This document shows, piece by piece, positions 16,574 to 24,074 of a DNA stretch of 36,762 bases (position 1 is the stretch's first letter; the number at the start of each line of letters is the position of its first letter). The notes beneath the pieces were generated by a model, which was not told the DNA's origin, ran no database searches, and was given only the letters and a program-made list of their open reading frames with translations. Location: the NCBI GenBank assembly GCA_964460185.1, contig CAYWTM010000023.1, positions 1-36,762 of the forward strand, given 5' to 3'. A program made the translations under genes and the position numbers. The stretch comes from JAVJPJ01 sp040217295. Lineage in GTDB: Bacteria > Pseudomonadota > Alphaproteobacteria > Rhodobacterales > Rhodobacteraceae.

Positions 16574-16745
16574 TTTGCTCAAGAAGAGAATGGACGATCG
16601 TGACCAGCGCTAGCGCTCCTTGGTTCAGTGCGGCGCAAATAAACCTGCATTGCGTCCAGAACCGTTTGATATCGTTGCTAAAGGCGCGCCGGGTTTTGAC
16701 GACACCTTTCCACTCTCATCCACACATTTTTAGAAAGCTGCCTCT
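16574..16745 (+). other. Intergenic spacer with a 12-bp palindrome
   Basis: No gene is seen in these 172 nt between the phosphatase and the phosphate transporter. A perfect palindrome agcgctagcgct lies at 16606-16617; its role is unknown. No clear Pho-box or terminator is recognised, so whether the next gene shares the upstream transcript cannot be decided. Confidence 0.4.
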
Positions 16746-18434
16746 TTGGACGAACCGCACCTGATCCAGTTTCTGCTCAACATCACTGGGGCTGCCGCCT
16801 TGCTGATTTGGGCCGTGCGGTTGGTGCGCACCGGGTTCGAACGCGCCTTCGGTGGGCAGTTGCGGCTCTGGCTGCGTCGCTCGACGACAAACCGACTTGC
16901 CGCAGCTGCAACCGGCGCCAGCGCGGCCGTGTTAATGCAAAGCTCCACGGCTGTGATAATTCTGATGGCTGGTTTCTTGTCCGCGGGGGCAATCGGCAAC
17001 CTTGCAGGGCTGGCTATCGTGCTGGGCGCTGATCTTGGCTCGGCCGTGGTTGCCTTGATCCTCAACGCTCGCATCGCAATGCTGACGCCCCTTTTGATGC
17101 TAACGGGCGTCATGATCTTTCTGCAAAGCTCGGTCCGACGGGTGCGGCAGATCGGAAGGATCCTCATCGGCCTTGCTCTCGTCTTCCTGTCGCTCGACCT
17201 AATCCGAGAGGCAAGCTTGCCCCTGACGCAAAACGATGGGGCAGTTGCCGTCATGCTCTATCTGGCGGGCGATCCGGTGGCAGCCTTCTTGGTTGCTGCT
17301 CTGTTTGCCTGGCTCGTCCATTCGAGCGTTGCCGCCATCCTGCTCTTTGTCACGCTTGCTGCACAGGGCCTCGTGCCACTCGCAGCGGCACTTGCCATGG
17401 TACTTGGTGCAAACATGGGTGGATCCCTGATCGCGTTCTTTCTTACGTTAAAATCCCCAACTGTCGTGCGTCGAGTGGTGTGGACAAATCTCGCTCTGCG
17501 CGGAGGGGGAGCTGCGATCGTTTTGGCTGCGCTTACAGAGTTTGATCTGCCGACTGACCTGCTGGGCGCCGAACCGGGCCACCAGGCTCTGCACCTGCAC
17601 CTCTTGTTCAATGGCGTGCTTTTGGCGGTCTGTTTGCCACTGGCGCCGATCTTGATGCGTATGGCGGACCGAATTATGCCTGACCCGGTCAGGTTCGACG
17701 CGGAAGGGGCGCAGCGGTCTGCACTCGACCCTGCCGTGCAGCACCAGCCGCGGCGTGCTTATGCCTGTGCGCGCCGGGAACTCGTCGAAATGGGCAACCA
17801 GATCGAGGTCATGCTGCGCGATGCCATGCACCTTTTTGTAAAGCATGATGAGGCCGCAGGCCAAAGACTGCGTATCGATATGCATCGGGTTGCAGCGATG
17901 TCGCTGGGTATCCGGGTTTATTTGTCTGGCGTGCGCAGCTCCGACTCGAGCGAAGATACCGGCACCTGCAGCTTTGACCTTTCCGGTATCGCGGTGAACC
18001 TAGAGGCAGGCGCCGATATGATTGGCCGCAAAATGGTCGATCTTGCCACGCGAAAAGATGTAGCTAGCGTAAGCTTTTCCCCTGAAGGTTGGCGCGAGCT
18101 GTGCGATTTCCAAGACGTGGTCCTGCGCAATGTCCAGCAAGCGATTTCGGTCATCATGTCCGAGGATCTTGGGCTGGCCCGTGAACTGGTTGCACAAAAA
18201 GAACATGTTCGTGGCTTAGAGCAAAACTTGCAGCACGCACATCTAAAACGGCTCCGCCAAGGTTTCGTAGAGACCTACGAGACTAGCGCAATCCATCTTG
18301 ACCTGCTTCGTGCCTTGAAGGCCGTCAATACATCATTCGCAATGATCGCCTATCCACTCTTGGAAGACAAAGGCGAACTCAAGCAAAGCCGCCTTTCCAA
18401 TCCTTTGGCGTCGACTGATCTCGGTAGCCGCTAA
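16746..18434 (+). CDS. Na+/phosphate transporter-family protein with PhoU-like C-terminus
   Basis: A 562-residue membrane protein of the Na/Pi cotransporter (NptA/YjbB) family. The N-terminal about 310 residues hold 8-9 hydrophobic segments and the paired repeat signature: MQSSTAVIILMAGF then LGADLGS in the first half, VHSSVAAILLF then LGANMGG in the second. The C-terminal about 220 residues are soluble, helical and PhoU-like. It starts with TTG at 16746: an in-frame TAG at 16731 rules out anything earlier, and no ATG lies near. E. coli YjbB has been reported to export phosphate, so here the protein could dispose of phosphate released by the preceding phosphatase; uptake is the alternative. 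Na+ coupling is inferred from family only. Confidence 0.88.
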   Translation: MDEPHLIQFLLNITGAAALLIWAVRLVRTGFERAFGGQLRLWLRRSTTNRLAAAATGASAAVLMQSSTAVIILMAGFLSAGAIGNLAGLAIVLGADLGSAVVALILNARIAMLTPLLMLTGVMIFLQSSVRRVRQIGRILIGLALVFLSLDLIREASLPLTQNDGAVAVMLYLAGDPVAAFLVAALFAWLVHSSVAAILLFVTLAAQGLVPLAAALAMVLGANMGGSLIAFFLTLKSPTVVRRVVWTNLALRGGGAAIVLAALTEFDLPTDLLGAEPGHQALHLHLLFNGVLLAVCLPLAPILMRMADRIMPDPVRFDAEGAQRSALDPAVQHQPRRAYACARRELVEMGNQIEVMLRDAMHLFVKHDEAAGQRLRIDMHRVAAMSLGIRVYLSGVRSSDSSEDTGTCSFDLSGIAVNLEAGADMIGRKMVDLATRKDVASVSFSPEGWRELCDFQDVVLRNVQQAISVIMSEDLGLARELVAQKEHVRGLEQNLQHAHLKRLRQGFVETYETSAIHLDLLRALKAVNTSFAMIAYPLLEDKGELKQSRLSNPLASTDLGSR

Positions 18435-18665
18435 TATTTCTAATTTTTCAATAAGTTATATTCCAGTCCGGCGCGGCCGAAGGGCGGAGTCGCAACCCCG
18501 TACCGACGCGATCCACCAATGGCTCTGCGCCGATCGCATCACATGGCCTCTCCAAACCCCACCCCCGCCTGATCCACCCACGGCAACGCGGCGCTCTCAG
18601 TCAGCTGCCTAACCGTAACGGCCGTGGCCTTGCGGCCAGACACCAGCGCTTTCAGCATCTCGGGC
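18435..18665 (-). pseudogene. Spacer and C-terminal gene fragment cut by an IS6 left end
   Basis: Positions 18435-18538 hold no recognisable feature. From 18665 down to the TGA at 18539-18541 the minus strand is open and encodes about 42 residues (ending VDQAGVGFGEAM) that look protein-like but are not recognised. Its upstream side is cut exactly where the IS6 left end begins (18666), so it is best read as the 3' remnant of a gene disrupted by the IS. No function can be given. Confidence 0.4.
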
Positions 18666-18790
18666 GGTGCTGTCAGAGCAAACCGGCTCGAGGCGGGCAG
18701 TGCGGCTGGCTGGCCTTTTGATATGGCCAAACGCTGCCCCTTCAAGTTCTTCAAGACGAGCCCTGAAATCGAGCCGCTGGGGCTCCCAAG
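18666..18790 (+). mobile_element. Left-end remnant of an IS6-family element
   Basis: Begins ggtgctgtcagagcaaac, whose first 11 bases are the exact reverse complement of the right-end terminus ctgacagcacc at 27047-27057, confirming this as the terminal inverted repeat. A transposase start follows (ATG at 18724), reading MAKRCPFKFFKTSPEI, clearly the N-terminus of an IS6 transposase and close to MTKRSPFRYFKTNPEI of the copy at 26300. Similarity fades near 18790 and the frame then decays. Only the left end survives. It lies between the ends of modules B and C. Confidence 0.8.
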
Positions 18791-18870
18791 GAACGGCTTC
18801 ATCGGCGCGGAACTGATTCAGCTACGAATCCTGATCTTGCGGGCCGGGTTGCACGAAGCAGAAAGACCTC

Positions 18871-19587
18871 TCATCCGAACTCAACATCCGTTCGCAGTTG
18901 GAAGCGATCCGGGTCAAACGTCGCCAAGGATATCTCCATGAGCGTACCGTTACTCAAATAGACCTGCGCCTCGATCATCAATGCAGGCGCGCCGTCCGGC
19001 AGACCCAGAATCTTGGCCTCATCTGGCGGACAGGTTATTGCCCTTGTGGTCTGACTGACACGACCAACCGACACGTCGAAGCTGTGTTCAATAGCACGGA
19101 ACACGGAGGTCTGGCCGGTCTTCAGCAGCGGCTCGATCCCCGCGTATCTGGCGGGCACGTAGACACGATTCACACTGAACGGCATGGCATCATCGGGCAG
19201 CGTACGGATGCCGCTTACCTCCAGCCAATGACCGGTTTCGCTCATGAACCCGTCGAGTTGTGGGATGTCTTCGGTCGGGACGCTGCGGGTGCCGATGACC
19301 GAGAATTCGGTGTCTCTCCCGAGGCTCAGCACCTCGTTCAACCCGGTGGTGGCCATATTGAAGCGCTGTTTGGGGGTGTCGGAGATGATCTGCGTGCCGG
19401 CGCGTTTGCGCCGTCGTAGAACGCCGGAGGCCTCTAACTCGGAATAGGCCAATCGCAGGGTTGACCGACTGATCCCGAGTTCAGCGGCATATTCGCCTTC
19501 GGGCGGGAGACGGTCCCCGATTTGCAGCCCACCGGTTTTGATCTGGTCTAGAATTTGATCACAGACTTTGGCGTAAAGAGTGCTCAT
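18871..19587 (-). CDS. GntR-family regulator (HutC/UTRA type)
   Basis: A 238-residue regulator with an N-terminal winged helix (about 1-70; RLPPEGEYAAELGISRSTLR is the typical GntR recognition segment) and a C-terminal UTRA effector domain (about 90-235; FSVNRVYVPARYAGIEPLL and ISLATFDPDRFQL). The start at 19587 makes an ATGA with the stop of the TRAP large permease gene, so the regulator is the last gene of the operon it presumably controls. UTRA domains bind small organic ligands, so the effector is likely the TRAP substrate or its breakdown product. The palindrome just upstream of the hydantoinase A start is a candidate target. Confidence 0.9.
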   Translation of the reverse strand: MSTLYAKVCDQILDQIKTGGLQIGDRLPPEGEYAAELGISRSTLRLAYSELEASGVLRRRKRAGTQIISDTPKQRFNMATTGLNEVLSLGRDTEFSVIGTRSVPTEDIPQLDGFMSETGHWLEVSGIRTLPDDAMPFSVNRVYVPARYAGIEPLLKTGQTSVFRAIEHSFDVSVGRVSQTTRAITCPPDEAKILGLPDGAPALMIEAQVYLSNGTLMEISLATFDPDRFQLRTDVEFG

Positions 19588-20873
19588 TGCAAAGTTCCTG
19601 GTAGCCACAGCGCAAGTTCTGGAAAGAGGGCCAAGATCAGCGAGAAAGCGAGCAGGATAAAGAAGAACGGCAGCGCAGCCTTGGCGATTGCACCAATGCT
19701 TTCCCCGGTTTGTGATTGGATCACGAAGAGGTTGAACCCAATTGGAGGGGTGATCTGGCTGATCTCGACCGCGACAACGACGAAGATGCCGAACCAAATC
19801 GGATCATACCCCGACGCGAGAACCAAAGGTAGCGTGATCGGCAAGGTCATGACGATGATGGAGGTGCCATCGAGAAACATTCCGAGGATCACATAGAACA
19901 CCAAAAGCACGACGATCAGGGCAAACGGCGACAGGCCAAGCGCCGCGATCTGACCGGCGATTGCCCTTGGAATGCCAAGGAAGCCAAAGGCGGAATTCAG
20001 CAAAGCCGCGCCGATGATGATCAGCCCGATCATGGCGGAGGTCCTCACCGCCCGACGCCCGGCACGCACCATGGCGGACATCTGGAACCGTCCCATCAGC
20101 ACAGCAATCAACACAGACCCCAAGACGCCTATGGCGGCCAATTCGCTGACACTCGCCAGACCCAGATAGAGCGACCCCATGATCCCCGCGATCAAAGCGG
20201 CCACCGGCCCGATATCGCGAACACCGCGCAAGCGGTCATTCCAAGTGGGGCGGTCTGCTTTTGGCTGGGACCCCGTCACCACCTGATGGGCGGCAATGAA
20301 CACCATGTAGAGAGTGGCAAGTGTCAGACCAGGGATGATGCCGGCCACGAACAATTCAAGAATGGATTGTTCAGCCACCACACCGTAGATAATCATGATG
20401 ATGGATGGCGGGATGAGAAACCCCAGCGTGCCAGCGCCAGCGAGCGACCCCATCGCCATTTTGCGGTCATAGCCGCGTGCCTCCAGCTCTGGCAGGCTGA
20501 CCTTGCCGACGATGGCCGTTGTCGCCGCCGACGATCCCGATACCGCCGCAAACAGGGTTGAACCCACAACATTCACGTGGAGCAGGCCGCCCGGCAGCCG
20601 CCCCAACCATGGTGCGAGCCCGGAGAACAGGGAGCGCCCGATACCGGCAGCAACTAGGATCTCGCTCATCAATATGAACAGTGGCAAGGACAGCAATGGG
20701 GATGGGATCATCGCCCCCCAGACCACGCCGCTGGAAAAGATGTCCAAGGGAATGTTCGGCTTGAAGATCGCGAGCAACAGATAGCCGGTGGCAAACAGCG
20801 ACAGGCCGATCCAGACCGAGCCTGCCAATAGCGCGACAAAGAGCAGAATCGTGACGATCGCGACCTCAAGCAT
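19584..20873 (-). CDS. dctM: TRAP transporter large permease (DctM)
   Basis: A 429-residue membrane protein with about 12 hydrophobic segments, typical in length for DctM. Family features include FAAVSGSSAATTAIVGKVSLPEL, GTLGFLIPPSIIMIIYGV and EISQITPPIGFNLFVIQS. It forms the Na+-driven translocation unit with the small DctQ subunit and receives substrate from DctP. The chosen ATG at 20873 overlaps the end of dctQ by 8 nt and gives the usual N-terminus directly before helix 1; the upstream frame adds an unlikely Arg-rich leader. Confidence 0.93.
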   Translation of the reverse strand: MLEVAIVTILLFVALLAGSVWIGLSLFATGYLLLAIFKPNIPLDIFSSGVVWGAMIPSPLLSLPLFILMSEILVAAGIGRSLFSGLAPWLGRLPGGLLHVNVVGSTLFAAVSGSSAATTAIVGKVSLPELEARGYDRKMAMGSLAGAGTLGFLIPPSIIMIIYGVVAEQSILELFVAGIIPGLTLATLYMVFIAAHQVVTGSQPKADRPTWNDRLRGVRDIGPVAALIAGIMGSLYLGLASVSELAAIGVLGSVLIAVLMGRFQMSAMVRAGRRAVRTSAMIGLIIIGAALLNSAFGFLGIPRAIAGQIAALGLSPFALIVVLLVFYVILGMFLDGTSIIVMTLPITLPLVLASGYDPIWFGIFVVVAVEISQITPPIGFNLFVIQSQTGESIGAIAKAALPFFFILLAFSLILALFPELALWLPGTLQ

Positions 20874-21387
20874 CGGACGTCTCCGCATCCGCGTCGCGCT
20901 GTTCGTGATCACGGCCGCTGGCCCGCCGTACGAGCCGTGCCCCTAGATCGAACCACAACTGGACAATGCCCCAAAGGACAATCGTCTGCGGAATCCAAAG
21001 TGGTGTTTGGGTCACGCTGGTGGCAAGGATGTTGCGATCATAGGAGGTGGACACCTTTGTCCAGACGGCTTGTACGATGAAGGCGACGATGACGAGCGCA
21101 ACGACATTTGCCCCGATATCAAGCCACTTGCGTGCCGGTGTCGGCAGCGCCTCGGACAGTAGAGAAATGCGCACGTGAACCCCGGTTCTAATTGCAGGCC
21201 CCGCCGCCAGCGCGAATATGCCCGCCATGGCGTATTGGCTGAACTCCCATGTGAACGAAAAGCTGGAGGCCTGCGCCCGAGCGACAACCTCGGCCAGCAT
21301 CAAGGCGCAATAGCCGAAGATCAGCGCAACGGCGACCGTCTCGGCGAGACGGGACAAGCGGTCTATCAGGGTCAGAAAACGGTCCAT
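20866..21387 (-). CDS. dctQ: TRAP transporter small permease (DctQ)
   Basis: A 173-residue protein with four predicted transmembrane helices (about 15-35, 45-65, 88-108 and 128-148) and the DctQ-type segments FSFTWEFSQYAMAGIFALAAG and RTGVHVRISLL. It supports DctM in the membrane. The C-terminal tail is unusually charged (RRASGRDHEQRDADAETSDA). The gene lies 41 nt after dctP, with a strong hairpin between them. Confidence 0.92.
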   Translation of the reverse strand: MDRFLTLIDRLSRLAETVAVALIFGYCALMLAEVVARAQASSFSFTWEFSQYAMAGIFALAAGPAIRTGVHVRISLLSEALPTPARKWLDIGANVVALVIVAFIVQAVWTKVSTSYDRNILATSVTQTPLWIPQTIVLWGIVQLWFDLGARLVRRASGRDHEQRDADAETSDA

Positions 21388-21397
21388 GGTGATGGAT

Positions 21398-21422
21398 GCC
21401 GCCGGAGACTGGCTCCGGCGGC
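21398..21422 (-). terminator. 10-bp hairpin between dctP and dctQ
   Basis: Perfect arms gccgccggag (21398-21407) and ctccggcggc (21413-21422) with a 5-nt loop, starting 6 nt after the dctP stop on the transcribed strand. No U-run follows. As in the other two transporter operons here, it is placed to protect binding-protein mRNA or to thin out read-through into the membrane genes. Confidence 0.75.
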
Positions 21423-21428
21423 AGGCCC

Positions 21429-22415
21429 TTACTTGCCGACTTCGGCGGCGTAGGCTTCAACGACGGCCTGGGCTTCCGGCACCCGCTCAAAAAAGTCGGC
21501 CCACATCGCTTGGCCCGCTTCGGCCATGACCGCGACAAGGCTTTCATCGGCGGCCGAGATCGTCATGCCGTTTTCCACAAGCGCGGCCGTCTGCGTCTCA
21601 TCCTCCGCAGCGGACAAGGCCCAAAAGTCGGCCTCCATCTCGTCGGCAAGGCCTTGGATAATTTCACGCTCTTCGTCGGTCAGCGCGTTCCAGGCGTCCA
21701 GGTTCACCGTTACGGCGTCGGGTGACATGGACCAGTTCAGCGGGTTAAAGTGATCAACGAATTGATACAGCGCGGAGTTGACGCCCGTGGACGTAGAGGT
21801 CGCAGCACCATCGACGGTGCCAGCAGCGACAGCGGCGGCAAGCTCTCCGAAGGGAAGCTCCACCGGCGCGGCGCCCATCCGCTCAAGAAACTCGAATGAG
21901 GTGGCGTTGAAGGCACGGATGCGTTGTCCCTCCAGATCTCCCGCCGTCACCACCGGTTCAGTGGTGTAGACGCCGGGGGACGGCCAGGGCACGTAGTAGA
22001 GCACACGTTGATTGTGGGCGGCGAAAATCTCGTCGTAGGTCGGGCCGGCGATTTCCAGCCATGTGCGCATCTCGTCTTGGCCCTGGATCAAATAAGGCAG
22101 CGTATCAACGGCCAGAAAAGGCGCTTCGCCCGCTTGCAAGAACAGCAGCATATCGGCCATTTGCACGATGCCGCTTTCAACGGCACTGAGCTTTTCGGTG
22201 ATGCCGACGCCGACTTCACCGGACAGATGCACGGTGATGTCGACGGACCCACCCGTCTGCTCGCGCACGGCGTCCGCAAAAGCGATGGCACTTTGCGCGT
22301 GGAAGTTGTCTGCGCCCCAGGCCGTGCTCAGGTCCCATTGAGTCTGCGCCGATACCATCGTGGTAGACAGCGCAAAGGCGGCTGATGCGGTCAGGATTGG
22401 TTTGAGAAATGTCAT
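21429..22415 (-). CDS. dctP: TRAP transporter substrate-binding protein (DctP)
   Basis: A 328-residue periplasmic binding protein with a Sec signal peptide (MTFLKPILTASAAFALSTTM, cleavage after VSA) and the DctP-type core. The segment GQRIRAFNATSFEFLERMG carries the conserved Arg that usually contacts the substrate carboxylate, and VDGAATSTSTGV follows. A carboxylate-bearing cargo is therefore likely. Its ATG directly abuts the hydantoinase B TAA. Together with the hydantoinase genes the ligand may be a hydantoin, a 5-oxoproline-like lactam or another cyclic amide, but the sequence does not prove it. Confidence 0.93.
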   Translation of the reverse strand: MTFLKPILTASAAFALSTTMVSAQTQWDLSTAWGADNFHAQSAIAFADAVREQTGGSVDITVHLSGEVGVGITEKLSAVESGIVQMADMLLFLQAGEAPFLAVDTLPYLIQGQDEMRTWLEIAGPTYDEIFAAHNQRVLYYVPWPSPGVYTTEPVVTAGDLEGQRIRAFNATSFEFLERMGAAPVELPFGELAAAVAAGTVDGAATSTSTGVNSALYQFVDHFNPLNWSMSPDAVTVNLDAWNALTDEEREIIQGLADEMEADFWALSAAEDETQTAALVENGMTISAADESLVAVMAEAGQAMWADFFERVPEAQAVVEAYAAEVGK

Positions 22416-24074
22416 TTAGGTCTCCCTCGGTTGGTTTGATTTGTAGTGGTAGAGTGTTGTTGCGGCGTCATCGGAAATCAGGCCGTGGGCGAGGTCGCGA
22501 GCCACTGCGTCCCGGTCCCGGTCGGCAGGTTTGCCAAACCCGCCCCCCCCCGGCGTTTGAAGGATCAGACGCTCCCCTGCCGGAATGTCGTAAATGCCTT
22601 TGTCGGTAATTTTGGTGCCGTTGGTAATGCTTACCCGTCCTTCGGAACCACTTTCGCCACCTCGCCGTCCGGCGGGGCCGGCGGTCAGCCGCTCGAAAGC
22701 GGCGGCGGACAGGGTCATCGCCTCGCCAAGGCGCGATCCGACCGTGATTGTTTGCGCGAGTCCGCCCCGATACTGACCGGCACCTCCGGTATCGGGCGCG
22801 AACTCCTTGGAGTGATAAATCAGTGGCGCGGCCACTTCGGCCACTTCAACGGAGACCGCGCCGACGCCGGATGGGAAAGCCGTGGTCGACAAGCCATCCG
22901 ACAGGGGCCGCGCGCCCATACCGCCGAGCGCGACGTTCAGGGACGTAAAGGAGGTGGCTCCCCCCCCCGAAATTGACAACGTCCACAGCGCGCCAGAGCT
23001 TTCGGCCAGAACTTTTCCGGGCATCGCCTGCTCCAAACAGCCGAACATCAGATCGGGCAATGCCTGCCCAATGACGTGTCGCGCACTGACGGGACTTGGG
23101 CGCTCGGCACTGACCACAAGTCCCGGCGGCGCGGTGATTGTGATCGCGTTCAATGAAGCCTGATTGTTGGGAATATCCGGCGTCAACAACGCGCGGATGC
23201 CAAAGGCCGCATAGGCGGCGGAGTAGTTCAGCGGGCAATTGATGCCGCGATCGACGGCCGGGGATGAGCCAGTCAGATCGACATGGATTTCGCCATCACC
23301 GATGGTCATTTTGGCGCAAAGCTCGATCGGCGCGTTGTAGCCATCGAGGGTCAGCTTGCTTTCGTAGATGCCTTCTGGCGCGCGCGACAGGGCCGTTTTC
23401 GTACCCTCTGCCGAACGCTCGAAGATGAACTTCGATACCCGGGTAAGATCGTCGAGGCCGTATTCCCCCATCAATGCCAACAGTCGCGTTGCGCCCGTAT
23501 CATTGCAGGTCAGAAGCGACAGGATATCGCCGTGTGCCTCATGCGGCACACGGGAATTTGCGGTGACGATGTTCAGCAGGTCTTCGTTGAGCGTCGTGCC
23601 CCGGCGCAGGTGCATGACCGGAATGGTCACACCTTCCTCGAAGACCGACCGACCCTCGGCAGACCAGCCGCGCCCGCCCACATCGACAATGTGACTTGTC
23701 GCGGCCAGATAACCAATGATCTCACCGTCGAGAAAAGCGGGTGTCACAACCACAAAGTCAAAAACATGCCCCGCGCCCAACCACGGATCGTTCGTGACCA
23801 GCGCGTCCCCTGGGGCAAGCGTGTGGGCCGGCACAAAATCAAGCATCGCCCGGACCGACGCGGCCATGGTGTTCACATGGCCCGGCGTGCCAGTGACGGC
23901 TTGAGCCAGCATCTCGCCCTCGGCGTTGAAGACCCCGGAGGACAGATCGCCCGCCTCGCGCACAATCGCACCGAAGGCCGTTCGCATCAGCGCGTTGGCC
24001 TGTTCTTCGCAAACCGAAATCAACCGGTTCCACAAAACGTTCAGCGCCACGATGTCCAGGGGGTGTTGGCTCAT
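22416..24074 (-). CDS. hyuB: Hydantoinase/oxoprolinase family protein, B subunit
   Basis: A 552-residue HyuB-type subunit. Typical segments are SVCEEQANALMRTAFGAIVREAGDLS at the N-terminus, GDALVTNDPWLGAGHVFDFVVVTP, SHIVDVGG, a PLNYSAAYAAFGIR segment and the C-terminal QTPGGGGFGKP. In N-methylhydantoinases, 5-oxoprolinases and acetone carboxylases this subunit works with an ATP-using A subunit on a small carbonyl or lactam substrate. The ATG at 24074 overlaps the hyuA stop in ATGA, as expected for subunits made in equal amounts. Which of these chemistries applies is undecided; no gamma subunit of acetone carboxylase is present, which argues against that option. Confidence 0.9.
   Translation of the reverse strand: MSQHPLDIVALNVLWNRLISVCEEQANALMRTAFGAIVREAGDLSSGVFNAEGEMLAQAVTGTPGHVNTMAASVRAMLDFVPAHTLAPGDALVTNDPWLGAGHVFDFVVVTPAFLDGEIIGYLAATSHIVDVGGRGWSAEGRSVFEEGVTIPVMHLRRGTTLNEDLLNIVTANSRVPHEAHGDILSLLTCNDTGATRLLALMGEYGLDDLTRVSKFIFERSAEGTKTALSRAPEGIYESKLTLDGYNAPIELCAKMTIGDGEIHVDLTGSSPAVDRGINCPLNYSAAYAAFGIRALLTPDIPNNQASLNAITITAPPGLVVSAERPSPVSARHVIGQALPDLMFGCLEQAMPGKVLAESSGALWTLSISGGGATSFTSLNVALGGMGARPLSDGLSTTAFPSGVGAVSVEVAEVAAPLIYHSKEFAPDTGGAGQYRGGLAQTITVGSRLGEAMTLSAAAFERLTAGPAGRRGGESGSEGRVSITNGTKITDKGIYDIPAGERLILQTPGGGGFGKPADRDRDAVARDLAHGLISDDAATTLYHYKSNQPRET

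Noticed and set aside
16606..16617. The palindrome agcgctagcgct as a known operator or Pho-box
   Set aside because: It does not resemble a Pho-box and is made of two overlapping common 6-mers; it is noted only as a sequence feature.
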